A DNA stretch of 64,000 nucleotides from Agapanthus africanus (taxonomy: Eukaryota > Streptophyta > Magnoliopsida > Asparagales > Amaryllidaceae), in NCBI GenBank assembly GCA_030015575.1, contig CM057338.1, positions 634,686,189-634,750,188 on the forward strand. The letters are read 5' to 3'. Below are positions 22,864-33,786 of the stretch, in pieces. Position 1 is the stretch's first letter. Each line of letters begins with the position of its first letter. The position numbers were made by a program, and so were the translations under genes. The notes beneath the pieces were generated by a model. The model did no database searches, had not been told where the DNA came from, and worked only from the letters and a program-made list of their open reading frames with translations.

Positions 22864-25075
22864 TGTTAGTTATATGTATGCCCTAGAGGCCATTACTGTA
22901 CATTGGATGTATATTGTAGTGGATGCTGGGACATATATAGGTAGGACTTTCTTGCTCGACATGATAGTACGCTATCTGGTTGCTCTTTATCTTAACATGT
23001 ATACTTTCTGTCTCTATGATTACATGTTGATAAAGCCCTTAGGATGTGTACTCGACTTCCAAGACTTTGATGAAGAACATACTAGTGGGGCCTGGGTAGT
23101 CCATGAGTACATCCTTCAATGTTCCTAGTCGTGGGAATATCGAGACGAGGCATCGATATTCCAGAGTAGACTAGCGTATATCTTCTCGACCCATGCGATG
23201 AGCGATGGATGATCCCATATCTATTGGTGTTTGACATCAGAGATAGTATGCGGGTGCTCAGTGGAGACTGGGTACACTGAACGGACTCGCCGAGAACTCC
23301 CAGATGGTATTATACCTCACGTCAGATGGCAGTTCTCTGGTGACACTGGTACAGCTTAGTCTGTTGACCCGAGATCGTCATAGAGACTTGTGTGTCTCCT
23401 ACTATGCTTTGATTCCCACCCTACCACGGCTCTACTGAGTCATGCAAACAGGTGCTTTTTGGGTACAATACCGATTCACATGGAGGCAATGAGCTAGGAG
23501 GGGATTCGTCTCTCCCGGTATTGGGGGTTGATGTTGCTCTATGCTCGACTGGCCATAACAGGAAATCCCTGGCCAGGGTTGCAGTGAGATACTGGTAAGA
23601 GTTATCAGTAGTTTCACGATTGTTATGGACCCCACGTCGGCATGACTTATCGAGCTATTGGGGTTTGACGTATACCACCCCTAGGCGAGATATGCGACAT
23701 ATCAGACGAACAGACCGGACTGTACGGTAAGTGTTACTGGTAGGATTCATAGGAGTGTGAGCGGGCTTGCTCGTCGATCTTCTGATCGCTCAATACCCGG
23801 GTGGCCGTTACGTTTAGTAGACCGCTTGCGGCTTGTGGGTGTTTGATATGATCATCACCTGCTGCCGGCGTATTTACGAGTCTTTAGAGTCCTACACAGA
23901 GGTTTCCTGGCTCAATCGAAACGAAATAGGAGCGCATATGAGATATGTGCGGGACCAAGAATAATGCGTGTATGTGATACCGTATTCTATTCTCGCGATG
24001 AATGTATCGATTGGTTGTATGTGATATAACCTAGTTATCGAATCAAAGATTGATTCGATAAGTCGATACATTGGATACTAGTCGGTTATATACGACATGA
24101 CCGGATCATTGAATCAAGTGTTGATTTAATGATTTAATGTATAATTATATATTTGATATATTACTTTGCATTAACTAGTATCGGTTCACTTTAAATGGAT
24201 TTTCTCACTAGATGTGCACATTGTATATGTGATATATTTTTGTGCACTTGATCGTATCATGTTTGATGATACATGAATGTTAGGGTGTGTGTTTAGATTA
24301 AACCATGGTTATGTAATGGTTAGGGTTTTGATTTTGTTTACTTATTCATTTATTTATTTTGTTTATTTATTTTGGAAAAGATAAATAGAAATGGTGGCTT
24401 TCTTTGTTTGCTTGTTGAAGCTTCATGAAGCTTTGAACAAGTCCATCATATTTATCTCATGCTTAACCCAAACCATTCAACCTAACCATAGTCTATTCTC
24501 TACACCTAACCATGGTTGGTATATGATAAGTATTCATATTATTTTCTATTTGAAATTTACTTATCATATTCTTTTTCTTCTTCTTCTTCTTCAACAAAAG
24601 AAAAAGCTTGCCTCCATCAATGGCAACTTAAGAAAAAGAGTGAGAAATCCAATTATAAAGTGAACCCACTTTCTATTTCTTCATCCTCTACCACTTGCCA
24701 AGTACTATAGGGTGTTTTCTTCACAAGTTTCATGACTTGGTGAAGTTGGAGTTTGATCTTGAGCTGCCTCGACGTAGATCATCTTCGTCATCTAAGTCGA
24801 CGACCTAGCCCACCCATTTCTCCGATGAAGCCGATGCTAGAGTCCGGGATTCGATTTGGACAGCGGAGGGACATCATCACGGAGCCTAGGAGGTGGAGGA
24901 CCGGATCTACAAAGGTTGTAGCCTCTTTCCTTTTAGTTAAAGTTGTTTACTTGCATCGCATCACCTATACATCTAGTTAACGATCCGTATTAGGGTTTGT
25001 AGGCACATGGAAAATCTTGAATTAGCCATGTTTGATCACTTGTGAGACCTCATTAGTGTGCCTAGGATTCCTACA
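22864..25075 (+). repeat. 5' LTR of Copia-B1 (2.2 kb)
   Basis: Starts TGTTAGTTATATG, ends ATTCCTACA, and is followed by the primer site. Inner blocks (for example GACCGGACTGTACGG and GACGAGTCTTTAGAGTCC) are shared with the Copia-1 and Copia-3 LTRs. The open frames inside (24391-24663, 24753-24980) repeat in the 3' LTR and are not genes. Confidence 0.92.
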
Positions 25076-25076
25076 G

Positions 25077-25088
25077 TGGTATCAGAGC
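25077..25088 (+). other. Primer binding site of Copia-B1
   Basis: TGGTATCAGAGC one base after the LTR; tRNA-Met type. Confidence 0.92.
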
Positions 25089-25274
25089 CTAGCTAGAGCC
25101 TTAGGTGATGCGTAGACGGAGTTAGAAGTCCGATCGAACCGAAACCCTAACTCCAAAATGCTCTCTGGACTTTTTTCAAAAACTGGGTTTTTACCAGATT
25201 AAAAATTCTTAAAAAATTCAGCAGGAAGATCTATGAATTATGGTGCAAAATGAGCGTCTAAGTCCATCAAACCG

Positions 25275-25296
25275 CCGCGGTTCCGCGGCCGTACGG
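25275..25296 (+). other. Leader palindrome of Copia-B1
   Basis: CCGCGGTTCCGCGG followed directly by the perfect palindrome CCGTACGG, about 185 nt after the primer site. It is a shorter version of the palindromes in Copia-B2 and Copia-3. Confidence 0.6.
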
Positions 25297-25575
25297 TCTC
25301 CTTGTTCAATGAATTTTGCACAGTAATTCCTATTTTACAGTGCTGAGTTTTCTGGGATTTTTTATTATTTACTCAAGAGTTGAGTTTTCTGGGTTGTATT
25401 GGGGATTCGGTGTTTCGATCGGATTGTCTAATTTTGTCAGTGTGTTTTTCCGGGTAATTTTAGAATATGTTAAAAAGTTCGACTGGATATAAATACCCAC
25501 TTTTTCCCCTGCCGGGAAATTTCCATTTGTTGGATATTTCTGTAGTTTAACGATGTTCTAAGTAGTGCAAGTAAC

Positions 25576-25730
25576 GCGATGGTCCCTCTAGAAGACAACA
25601 AACCTTAACTCGATTATGTGACCGTCTTGAACTGCCCTTTGAACCTTCGGGTTTGGGGCCGTACGGCGTGCCACATGTGAGGCGTTGGCTTGACCCTTCT
25701 ATGGCTGGACCGTTGGTACTGAGGCACGAA
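25576..25730 (+). repeat. Leader segment shared with LARD-1 interior
   Basis: From GGTCCCTCTAGAAGA to CTGGACCG the sequence aligns with minus strand 1785 down to about 1630 of LARD-1, including TAACTCGA, CCTTTGAACCTT and GGCTGGACC. The Copia-B2 counterpart begins near 39553. It is absent from the Copia-3 leader, where the neighbouring sequences join directly. Confidence 0.75.
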
Positions 25731-25949
25731 GTGAATGTTTCTAAACTTATTTCATGTGTTGAGCAGTTTCGGGAAAACTTGGGTGTTCGATTGTTCGATC
25801 GGAAAGTTTAACATTTTCTATCTTATCCGGAATATGATACAATAATTGGAATTCACAAATAGTTATGAGATAACTAATATGAATGTTATAAACATAGCAG
25901 TTTAGTCTCACTTGATCGGTTGCCACGGAATTTTGATGTGATCAAAAGT

Positions 25950-26160
25950 CCGTCGCAATCACGTAGCGTACGCGGATACTCGCCGGGTAAAGTTAATAGA
26001 CAGTCTCGCCCCATTGCCCCGACCAAGTGACTGTAGGAGAACCCCGTCGCCGAAAGCATCCGTTCGGGTGCTCGCGGCAGCGGTGTTCCGCCTTAGTGCA
26101 CTTCGTCGACGGCGTCGGGGGTGCGGCCGCCTACTAAAGTTTACGACGAGCATTCGATCA
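25950..26160. other. GC-rich island in Copia-B1 leader, unknown
   Basis: A GC-rich block in otherwise AT-rich DNA, with an arginine-rich 64-codon open frame on the minus strand (25959-26153). Copia-B2 carries the same block and a 64-codon counterpart at 39932-40126. It is absent from Copia-3. No protein family was recognised. Confidence 0.4.
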
Positions 26161-28201
26161 GAATGTTGGGAATCCTGTTGAATTCCCCGACTTGATATTG
26201 AAAAGTGTTTTCGATAATGAGACTAAAATGCGGGGTTTATAATTGTTAGGCATGTGATGTCTAAGTATTTCATTTGATTAGGCATGCGATGTCTAAAGAG
26301 GATGCGGATTCCAACTGTTGTAGTTTTACACTTTCTTTTCTGTGACCGTAAGTGTAATATGTGATATCGCCGGTTTTGTTGCTATATGTCAACGACAATT
26401 GGGATGCGCATATTTACTTACGTTGATGACATGTGATGTTATGTGTTGCTGGATATGTTATATTGGATCGTCGTGTTCGAATAGCCGGGGTTTTTTTTAT
26501 GTGAGATGAGTGTTTTTCATTTTCATTCATGTAAAAACTTGTATGTAATATTCTTTTATTGGGGCACTTCCAGGTTGCGGATGATGTCACCATTTGTATA
26601 TCATTTACTTTTCTGCACTAGGATAGACCCAAGGAGGAGGGCATAAGTAACCGGGTTCTAGGGTCCAGTGGGAGACCATCTCGAGGAGTCGAGTCCGGGT
26701 CTCCTAACCCTAGAATTAGTAGGGTTGCTTGCCGCTCTCGTAGGGGTCTAGGGGTGTGGGATTGGCTATTCATCACGATCGTGGAATCCGTGTTTTATAC
26801 TGGCTCGTATTGAAAACACGGACGTCCTAGTATATCCAATATTTCATATGATATTTTCTGCTGCGTTATCTGTGATGTGATCATGTGATTTGTTCAGATA
26901 GATATAGTATATAATATATATGATATATTATATAGACGTTGCTTATGTTTTACACCCGCGCTAGCCCTGCCTCGCTCTGGCGTTAGTTACCTAACCTAAC
27001 GGTGCAGACGGGACATCGAGGCGAATGCGGATGGCATAAGCGTACGTTATATTTATCTGTGATGTTTAGGTGGACTTAAATGATGGGACATTCATTAATG
27101 AGATTAATGAAAGAAAATAAACCTAATTGATGTTGTGGAATCGAATTTCAAAATAAAACAGGTAGCTACAGTTCTTGCTTTGCATCGCGGTGTTCATTAT
27201 AGAACATCCTGCACCTTATTCGATGAGGAAAGGACCGAGATCCCTTCACCGGGAGTGACTCCTTTAGCAATAACTGGCAGATGCTACACACTCGGTTTAT
27301 CTTTTGATTGCTTCTATAGTTTCTGCTTTGCACAGTGATATATACGATGTATCCCGCACCTCATTCGACGAGGAAAGGGCCGACGATCCCTTCACCGGGA
27401 GTGACCCCTTTAGCAAAACTAGAAAGCTTCAAAAACATTCCATTTATAAACCATTTGATTCCGCAACGAGATCAAGTTCAAAGCGTTAAAGGTTTTCACA
27501 AAAACCATTCGCAACCCTCCGTCATTTTAGGAAGTAGAGTACTTAGTATTCGTGCTGTGTTTGTTGACCATAGTCAAGGCACAGTGTACGGTAGCTAAGT
27601 GATGTCTTCCTACACCGCATATGATGCGATTAGTTAGGACAGTCGCGTGACTTTGTTGACCTTAGTTAAGGGTCATGTGGGTGGGTCTAATTAATCACGA
27701 AATGACGGGTAGAACTTGACTAGTGCTTATGATTTGTTGACCATAGTTAAGGTCATAAATGCTAGGGGTAAAAATCTTTATTGGGAGTTTCAAGTGTTGA
27801 AATTTGCAATGAGATTGCATACCTTCTATATGATAGTTGGATCCCGATACCCACTGCGAGTAATTGCTACTCCTGGGAGAGTTTTGCACTTTACAATTAG
27901 CCGATCAAGTAGGTGTCTAGAAAGGTGTCAATGGGGTTACGCCTCTGAGAAAACGAGGTTTACTGTAATTAGGTCCGTGCGAAAGCACGGGAAACCTCCC
28001 TCAAAGTACCGACACTGGCCTGGCTGAAAGATTGGCGAACTTGTAGAGTGTAATTAATCCCGGCTTGTCTTTCCTTTTAAGGTTTGAAGGAAGATTTGAT
28101 AAAAACAGTGGGGGCCATCCTGATTAGATAAAATATATAACCAATCTAATCTTGCAAGAGCGCACACTGAGTGTTTTCTTCTCTCTCTCTAGGTAGCGAC
28201 C

Positions 28202-30440
28202 ATGTCACGCCTTAATCAAGATAATAATATGGATGTATTAACCGAACCCGCTTGTTATACTGAGCTGGGGAACGTTGGTCCCGCACCAACTTATAATTGT
28301 TATAAGACAGAGCAGGAAATAGGGAGATACCAGAATTCCTATGCCGCCCAAACGAAGAAAGTGCACGAGATGCATCTCCTTCGGGTGTGTTCATTATAAA
28401 GAACTGTTTCTCAATATCCTCTGCATCCTAAGTATTTGATACTGGATCAGGATCCCAGATATGTAATCTGTTACATAGGGCTACAAAAAGGTAGAAAACT
28501 GAGAACGGGTGATAAGTTTCATGAGACAGAAAACGGGGCAAGTGTTGCAGCCAAGTCTGTTGGTCACTGTCACCCTGTATTACCATTACATTGATTCTGA
28601 ACGAATGTTAATAGATACCGAACCTGATATACAAAATCATATCAGTCTCTTTACAAGTAAAGAAATGATAAAATTTTGTATTGTTGGATATTGTTTTGAA
28701 CATTTCCTATTTTAAAAGTTGATCAGTTCAGGCACGTTATCTAAAAGTATTGACGTTCTAAATCAAACTACAGTTCCTAGTATACAGAACACACACAAGA
28801 GGAAGAGTTCAGAAATGAACGAATCATTCTTGAGGCATTGTAGACTAGGTCATATTAATGCGACCTGACTGGCTGAAGTTACATTTTAGATGCATATTTA
28901 AATCAGTTTGAATTTACATCTTGTGAAACTTGCCAGTCATGTCACAAAGATTAGATGACCATAGCCCTGTTTATAGGAAACAGAGAAAGAGTTAATGAAC
29001 TCTTGGGACTGATACATGATGATGTATGTATGGTCTCCTGTCTACACATGCCAGGACTGGTTCTTTATACTTCATTATATTCTCTGATAATCTCTCAAGA
29101 ATCAGTCATATGTTCCTGTTGAAACACAAGTCCGAACCTTTTGAGATATTCACAGAATATAAGTTAGAAGTAGATAACCAATAACCTGGTATAAGTATTA
29201 TGTCCTATGATAAGATCAGGGAGGAGAATACTTGTGCATGGAATCCTTGGACTATTCTAAAGGAAAATGAGATTCTCTCTCAGCATTACTTCTCCGAATA
29301 CACCATAGCACGATGGTATATTGGGGCGGAGCAATTGCACCCTATTCGATATGGTGCGCTCTATGATGAGTAATACTGAGTTACCTGTTTCCTTTTGGGG
29401 TTGTGCACTTGAGAAGCCGCATACCTATTGAATTAGGTTCGAATCAAATCAGTGCCTACCACTCCATATAAGATATGGTATGGGAAGAGCCTATCTCTTA
29501 AGTAAGTTAAGATTTGGGATTGTCCGGCCTATGTCAAAAGCAAAATCCGGACAAGATCGAGGCGAGGTCAGTTATGTAGAACTGGAAAGGTTCCAGCTAT
29601 ACAAACTACAACAAATGATTTAATAAAACCAAAGGATTCAATAGTTACCAACGAACCTCAGCCTCTCCGCCGATCTGGTAGGGTTCCTCACCTGCATGAG
29701 AGACACTACGGTTTCTCGATGACAGTGGGAGCGAGGATTACATCATGAGATGATGACAAAACTAGTTTCGAGTAGGCCATCGAGAGTAGGGACTCTGTAA
29801 GAATGGCTGGATGCTTAGCAATCTAAGATGGAATCCATGTACACCAGCAAAGTATGGACTTTGGCTGCTATATCTGAAGGGTTAAATCCCTATCAGGAGC
29901 AAGTATATCTTGAGATGATTACTTGGTGTAGATGGAAAGGTTAAGACTTTCAAAGCTAGACTTTTTAAAGGTTTTCGTCATCGACCAGGCATGGATAATG
30001 ATGAAATCTTTTGAGGGGACTATGCTTAAGTCCATCCAGATCCTACTTGCCATTGCTACATACCATGACTACGATATCTGGTGGTTGGGTGCCATGACTA
30101 CTTTTCTAAATAGTGATTTAGAAGAGAACGTCTATAAGAACACAGCCAGAGGACTTCGTAAACAGTGGGAGCAGCGGAAACGTGTGCAAGTTGCTTTATA
30201 GAATAAAGCAGGCATCGCGGAGTTGGAACGTCTGTTTTGATGCGGTAGTCAAAGTGTTTGACTTCATCAAAATGGTAGATGAACCTTGTATATACAAAAT
30301 GGTAGTAGAGAGTAAGGTGGTCATCCTCGTATTGTACGTGGACAACATACTCTTGATAAGAAAAAAGTTTCCTATGCTACGCACGGTCAATCTCCGCTTA
30401 TCACATGGATTCTCCATATAGGATAAAGTGATACCTCCTA
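28202..30440 (+). pseudogene. Copia-B1 gag-pol relic (gag internally deleted)
   Basis: The gag ATG is at 28202 after a CT tract. About 190 bp of gag 5' sequence runs almost straight into the protease region (D-T-G-S-G-S equivalent near 28438), whereas Copia-3 has roughly 860 bp between its gag ATG and the same point. The whole capsid core and zinc knuckle are therefore missing. Further on: GAG-pre-integrase H-C-R-L-G-H (about 28836), integrase debris (about 28930-29400), RT pieces (29932-30201 and 30182-30421). The RT YVDD motif reads YVDN (30335-30346), losing the second catalytic Asp. Many stops and frameshifts. It cannot encode working enzymes. Confidence 0.8.
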
Positions 30441-30988
30441 AATCCTGAGTTTTCATCTATGAGATAGATGTAATTGGATGCTAGGATTCTCACTAGATGT
30501 AGTGAAATGGTATCAATCGATCCTGGGGAGAATCACTGGAAACGTTCCAGGGTGATAAAGACGACTAAATGTCAGTCACAGGCATTGTCTTTACCCTCAG
30601 TAAAGGGACGGTATGTTGGAAGATTTCCAAGCAAGATACCGTGACAAACTAGACGATAAAGGATGGTAACATCGCTATTAAAGATACTACCAAAGAGGCA
30701 GTTTGGGTTTATACTAGTTCATGAGATGAACTAGGTTCCTACGATTGTGTGACAATGGAAGTGTGGCTTTGGCCCAGGAACCCTGGTCCCATCAGTGACC
30801 CAGACATATTCTGAGGCTGCATCACCTGATCATGGAGATAGATGATCTCCAGGGTGATCGAGGTTAGGAGAGTAGACTCAGAGGACAACACGGCAGATTC
30901 ACTCATGAAGGCCTTTTCCCAAAGAGAGACTTTTAGGGGATGGTTAAGTATTAGATACTACAACTACTGCTACAGATGGCCCTAGTGC

Positions 30989-30999
30989 AAGTGGGAGAT
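30989..30999 (+). other. Polypurine tract of Copia-B1
   Basis: AAGTGGGAGAT directly before the 3' LTR. Confidence 0.9.
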
Positions 31000-33213
31000 T
31001 GTTAGTTATATGTATGCCCTAGTGGCCATTACTGTACATTGGATGTACATTGTAGTGGATGCTGGGACATATATAGGTAGGACTTTCTTGCACGACATGA
31101 TAGTACGCTATCTGGTTGCTCTTTATCTTAACATTTATACTTTCTGTCTCTCTGATTACATGTTGATAAAGCCCTTAGGATGTGTACTCGACTTCCAGGA
31201 CTATGATGAGGATCATACTAGTGGGGCCTGGGTAGTCCATGAGTACATCCTTCAATGTTCCTAGTCATGGGAATATCGAGACGGGGCATCGATATTCCAG
31301 AGTAGACTAGCGTATATCTTCTCGACCCATGCGATGAGCGATGGATGATCCCATATCCCTTGGTGTTTGACATCAGAGATAGTATGCGGGTGCTCAGAGG
31401 AGACTGGGTACACTGAACGGACTAGCCGAGAACTCCCAGATGGTATTATACCTCACGTCAGATGGCAGTTCTCTGGTGACACTGGTACAGCTTAGTCTGT
31501 TGACCCAAGATCGTCATAGAGTCTTGTGTGTCTCCCACTGTGCTTTGATTCCCACCCTACCAGGGCTCTACTGAGTCATGCAAACAGGTGGTTTTTGGGT
31601 ACAGTCCCGATTCACATGGAGGCAATGAGCGATAGGAGGGGATTCGTCTCTCCCGGTATTGTGGGTTGATGTTGCGCTATGCTCGACTGGCCATAACAGG
31701 AAATCCCCGGCCAGGGTTGCAGTGATATACTGGTAAAAGTTATCAGTAGTCTCATGATTGTTATGGACCTCACGTCGGCATGACTTATCGAGCTATTGGG
31801 GTCTGACGTATACCACCCCTAGGCGAGATATGCAACATATCAGACGAACAGACCGGACTGTACGGTAAGTGTTACTGGTTGGATTCACAGGAGTGTGAGC
31901 GGGCTTGCTCGTCGATCTTCTGATCGCTCAATACCCGGGTGGCCATTACGTTTAGCAGACCGCTTGCAGCTTGTGAGTATTTGATTTGATCATCACCTGC
32001 TGCCAGCGTATTGACGAGTCTTTAGAGTCCTACACAGAGGTTTCCTGGCTCAAGCGAAATGAAATAGGAGCGCATATGAGATATGTGCGGGACCGAGAAT
32101 AATGCATGTATGTGATACCGTATTCTATTCTCACGATGAATGTATCGATTGGTTGTATGCGATATAACCTAGTTATCGAATCAAAGATTGATTCGATAAG
32201 TCGATACATTGGATACTAGTTGGTTATATGCGACATGACCGGATCATTGAATCAAGTGTTGATTTAATGATTTAATGTATAATTATATATTTGATATATT
32301 ACTTTGCATTAACTAGTATCGGTTCACTTTAAATGGATTTTCTCACTTGATGTGCACATTGTATATGTGATATATTTTTGTGCACTTGATTGTATCATGT
32401 TTGATGATACATGAATGTTAGGGTGTGTGTTTAGATTAAACCATGGTTATGTAATGGTTAGGGTTTTGATTTTGTTTACTTATTCATTTATTTATTTTGT
32501 TTATTTATTTTGGAAAAGATAAATAGAAATGGTGGCTTTCTTTGTTTGCTTGTTGAAGCTTCATGAAGCTTTGAACAAGTCCACCATATTTGTCTCATGC
32601 TTAACCCTAACCATTCAACCTAACCATAGTCTATTCTCCACACTTAACCATGGTTGGTATATGATAAGTATTCATATTATTTTCTATTTGAAACTTACTT
32701 ATCATATTCTTTTTCTTCTTCTTCTTCTTCAACAAAAGAAAAGGCTTGCCTCCATCAATGGCAAGTTGAGAAAAAGAGTGAGAAATCCAATTATAAAGTG
32801 AACCCACTTCCTATTTCTTCATCCTATACCACTTGCCAAGTACTATAGGGTGTTTTCTTCACAAGTTTCATGACTTGGTGAAGTTGGAGTTTGATCTTGA
32901 GCTGCCTCGACGTAGATCATCTTCGGCATCGAAGTCGACGACCTAGCTCGCCCATTTCTCCGATGAAGCCGATGCTAGAGTCCGGGATTCGATTTGGACA
33001 GCGGAGGGACGTCATCACGGATCCTAGGAGGTGGAGGACCGGATCTACAAAGGTTGTAGCCTCTTTCCTTTTAGTTAAAGTTGTTTACTTGCATCGCATC
33101 ACCTATACATCTAGTTAACGATCCGTATTAAGGTTTGTAGGCACATGGAAAATCTTGAATTAGCCATGTTTGATCACTTGTGAGACCTCATTAGTGTGCC
33201 TTGGATCCCTACA
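31000..33213 (+). repeat. 3' LTR of Copia-B1 (2.2 kb)
   Basis: Starts TGTTAGTTATATG and ends ATCCCTACA. It matches the 5' LTR with a small number of substitutions visible by eye. Confidence 0.92.
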
Positions 33214-33218
33214 GACAG
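33214..33218. other. Target-site duplication GACAG, right copy
   Basis: Second copy of the 5 bp target after the Copia-B1 3' LTR. Confidence 0.92.
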
Positions 33219-33786
33219 TGCCTGGATATACATTTTGCATGCATTGATAGTTATCGAAGTGATTTCCAAAAAGGGAGCTATAGTCTCAGTATTTATCTAC
33301 GTGTCTGATATGACACGACGCGTTTAAAATAAAGGAAACCTTCTAAATTGTTTTCAAAACGGCGGAACGCACATATTAAACAAAAGATATATACATATAT
33401 GGTTATTTTATTACAATAGACATCCGCCACTGTGCCGCGATACGCGCATAGCACAGCAACATTAAAAAGGTTTGGCATGCATTTACTTCTGTTATATACA
33501 TGTATGGATTTGATGTTTACATGTATAGTTCTGATTGATATCATAGTGGTTTTATTTTGGATTTGAAATTTGTGTCTTTACCATGACTCCGATGATTGCG
33601 GGATACTTGACGGAGTTTTGAATTTGAGTTATCTGCTCATTACTCATGCGCAAGTTTTGCGCTATGATGCGTTTTATGTATTGATGATTTTGGAGCCCTG
33701 ACGACTTGGACTTTTTACTGAATGTTTTAGTATTTGAGGGGTTTAAATTTAAATTCGGGGATCGAATTTCTTTAAGGGGGGAAGAT
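33219..33786 (+). mobile_element. LARD-2 interior, right fragment with polypurine tract
   Basis: Bases 33219-33310 match LARD-1 bases 110 to 1 inverted. The rest leads to AAGGGGGGAAGA (33774-33785), a polypurine tract directly before the 3' LTR. No coding motif is seen on either strand. Confidence 0.75.

Larger units (their letters stand above)
25089..28201 (+). other. Copia-B1 untranslated leader (3.1 kb)
   Basis: Non-coding region longer than in Copia-3 by about 1 kb, mainly because of an extra segment at about 25540-26330. In order it holds a CCGCGG palindrome (25275-25288), the LARD-like module (25576-25730), a GC-rich island (25950-26160), two TTCACCGGGAGTGACxCC blocks (about 27245 and 27390), three TTGACC-type dyads (27564, 27656, 27736) and a pyrimidine tract plus AG at 28173-28192. 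A 103-codon open frame (27716-28027) recurs in Copia-B2 but is leader sequence. Confidence 0.65.
22864..33213 (+). mobile_element. Copia-B1: complete but defective Ty1/copia element (10.35 kb)
   Basis: 5' LTR, primer site, a leader of about 3.1 kb, decayed gag-pol, polypurine tract and 3' LTR, all bounded by GACAG duplications. The two LTRs look nearly the same over 2.2 kb, so the insertion is recent relative to the pol decay. Coding damage is shared with Copia-B2, so it was probably mobilised in trans. It sits inside the LARD-2 interior. Confidence 0.92.

Noticed and set aside
22427-23128. 233-codon open frame
   Set aside because: It crosses three unrelated pieces (TR-GAG-2 LTR, LARD-2 interior, Copia-B1 LTR), so it is a chance junction frame.
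25959-26153. Arginine-rich 64-codon minus-strand frame as a captured gene
   Set aside because: GC-rich DNA readily gives such frames; no recognised family. Kept only as an unexplained GC-rich island.
27716-28027. 103-codon frame conserved in Copia-B1 and B2 (41688-41999)
   Set aside because: It lies in the leader upstream of gag, contains one of the dyads, and has no open counterpart in Copia-3 or Copia-1; conservation reflects recent common origin.
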